A stretch of 64,000 nt of DNA, from the NCBI RefSeq assembly GCF_910596095.1, contig NC_056554.1, forward strand, positions 1,922,001-1,986,000, given 5' to 3'. The DNA is from Thunnus maccoyii. Its lineage: Eukaryota; Chordata; Actinopteri; Scombriformes; Scombridae. The notes under the pieces are model-generated. The model saw only the letters and a list, made by a program, of their open reading frames with translations, ran no database searches and was not told where the DNA came from. Made by a program: the position numbers and the translations under genes. This document shows, in pieces, positions 62,996-64,000 of the stretch; the stretch's first letter is position 1; the number at the start of each line of letters is the position of its first letter.

Positions 62996-64000
62996 TTGCT
63001 GACCTAGAAATAGTGCAGAATCTTAAATATTTCTTCTTTATTTTACATGTCATAACTTCCTGTGTTTTTAAATGTTTCTGAACCCTCAAACTTTATGATT
63101 ATTTCCAGGTTTATATGAAAATATTAAAGATTTTCCATGCAGTCTCAGACTATTGGTCCCCAGTGTATAATATTTCCAAATATGAGCTGTGATTGACCTA
63201 AAGTTGGAACACTAATGCATTTGTACAAAATCCAAGATGAAGTGCTCAACTCTGTCCATTGTGCAGTATTTCAATGCAGGAAGGACAGAGAGCCTGAGTG
63301 AAGCTGTACTAGACAGGAGTTGACTCAGCATGTTGATATAGTTTTTCTTTCAGTGTATTTGTATAACGACATACAATACATTTGGAAGTTCAAACATCAT
63401 GTTTGGTGTCATTTTCCCCTCATTATGCATTCATCTAAGTGAATAACTTGGTAGTGGCACAAAAATTTTGAGGTTGGGAGTACAATGTCAAAAAGTTAGT
63501 TTGGAGTCTTGTAGCATCTCCAAATTAAAAATGGGGCTGTGCACATTTTTACGCACATGGCACAGAAGCACTAACTTCAATATTTATTATTATTAATTAT
63601 CCCATTGTGGCAATAGGGATGGTCAGGAATGGTAATTGCGTTTTTTCTTCACATCAGAGAAGTTTATCCAGTCAAATCTAAAATAAAACAGCAATTTTCA
63701 AGATGAGTCCTGAGCTCCGTCAGAATGTTTTTATTTAAAGATAAATAAATGTCCAACTCCATTTATTCTGGAGTGACAAAATAGTAATGTTCTACTGTCA
63801 AATTATTAGTACAGGGGTTGTACAATAGTGGCTTTATTGTGTATTTCCATATACTGGGCACAACCTCTTCAATCATTACTGTAAATAACAAAATATAGCA
63901 GCAGATATACTCTGATACAGATAGACCCTGACTGAATGTGCCATGAGCAGCCTTTGCTGCTCTCTACATGAGCGGAGGAGGCAAAATATATAGTGTGATT
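62996..64000. other. Intergenic DNA without recognisable features
   Basis: No gene, splice-bounded exon or recognised repeat family is visible up to the window edge. Confidence 0.4.

Overview
This is vertebrate nuclear DNA, most likely from a ray-finned (percomorph-type) fish. Genes are split into short exons with GT/AG introns, base composition is AT-rich, and the non-coding DNA is packed with transposon families that I recognise from memory as abundant in percomorph fishes. No bacterial operon, CRISPR array, rRNA gene or tRNA gene was seen.

Region 1 (1-15.0 kb, minus strand) is a NACHT plus WD-repeat gene of the NWD family. Nineteen exons join in one continuous reading frame of 1262 codons, from a start ATG at 14989 to the left edge of the window. 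The edge cuts the gene inside its WD-repeat part. Introns carry percomorph repeats and an L2-type reverse transcriptase fragment. An ETS-type promoter motif lies about 35 bases upstream of the ATG.

Region 2 (16.3-22.0 kb, minus strand) is a complete seven-exon rwdd4 gene coding for 185 residues. It has a poly(A) signal and an NRF1-like palindrome about 140 bases upstream of the start. The two genes are tandem on one strand, about 1.35 kb apart.

Region 3 (22-64 kb) holds no host gene that I can support. It is a graveyard of mobile elements: hAT elements with 8-bp target duplications, three of them well bounded and two of those sitting inside older L2 LINEs; fold-back elements with TTAA ends; a palindromic Tc1-type MITE; THAP-bearing and P-like fragments; a retroviral-type protease fragment; a long inverted repeat (arms about 0.8 kb, 6.6 kb apart); a G-rich minisatellite; L1, L2, CR1-like and I-clade LINE remnants; and a ZBED5-like hAT transposase pseudogene. 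All mobile-element coding regions are broken by stops or frameshifts.

The main results are the two gene models, the nested insertions with readable target duplications, the TTAA fold-back families and the unexplained long inverted repeat. I found no convincing new functional system. Family names for repeats rest on memory and hallmark motifs, not on a search.
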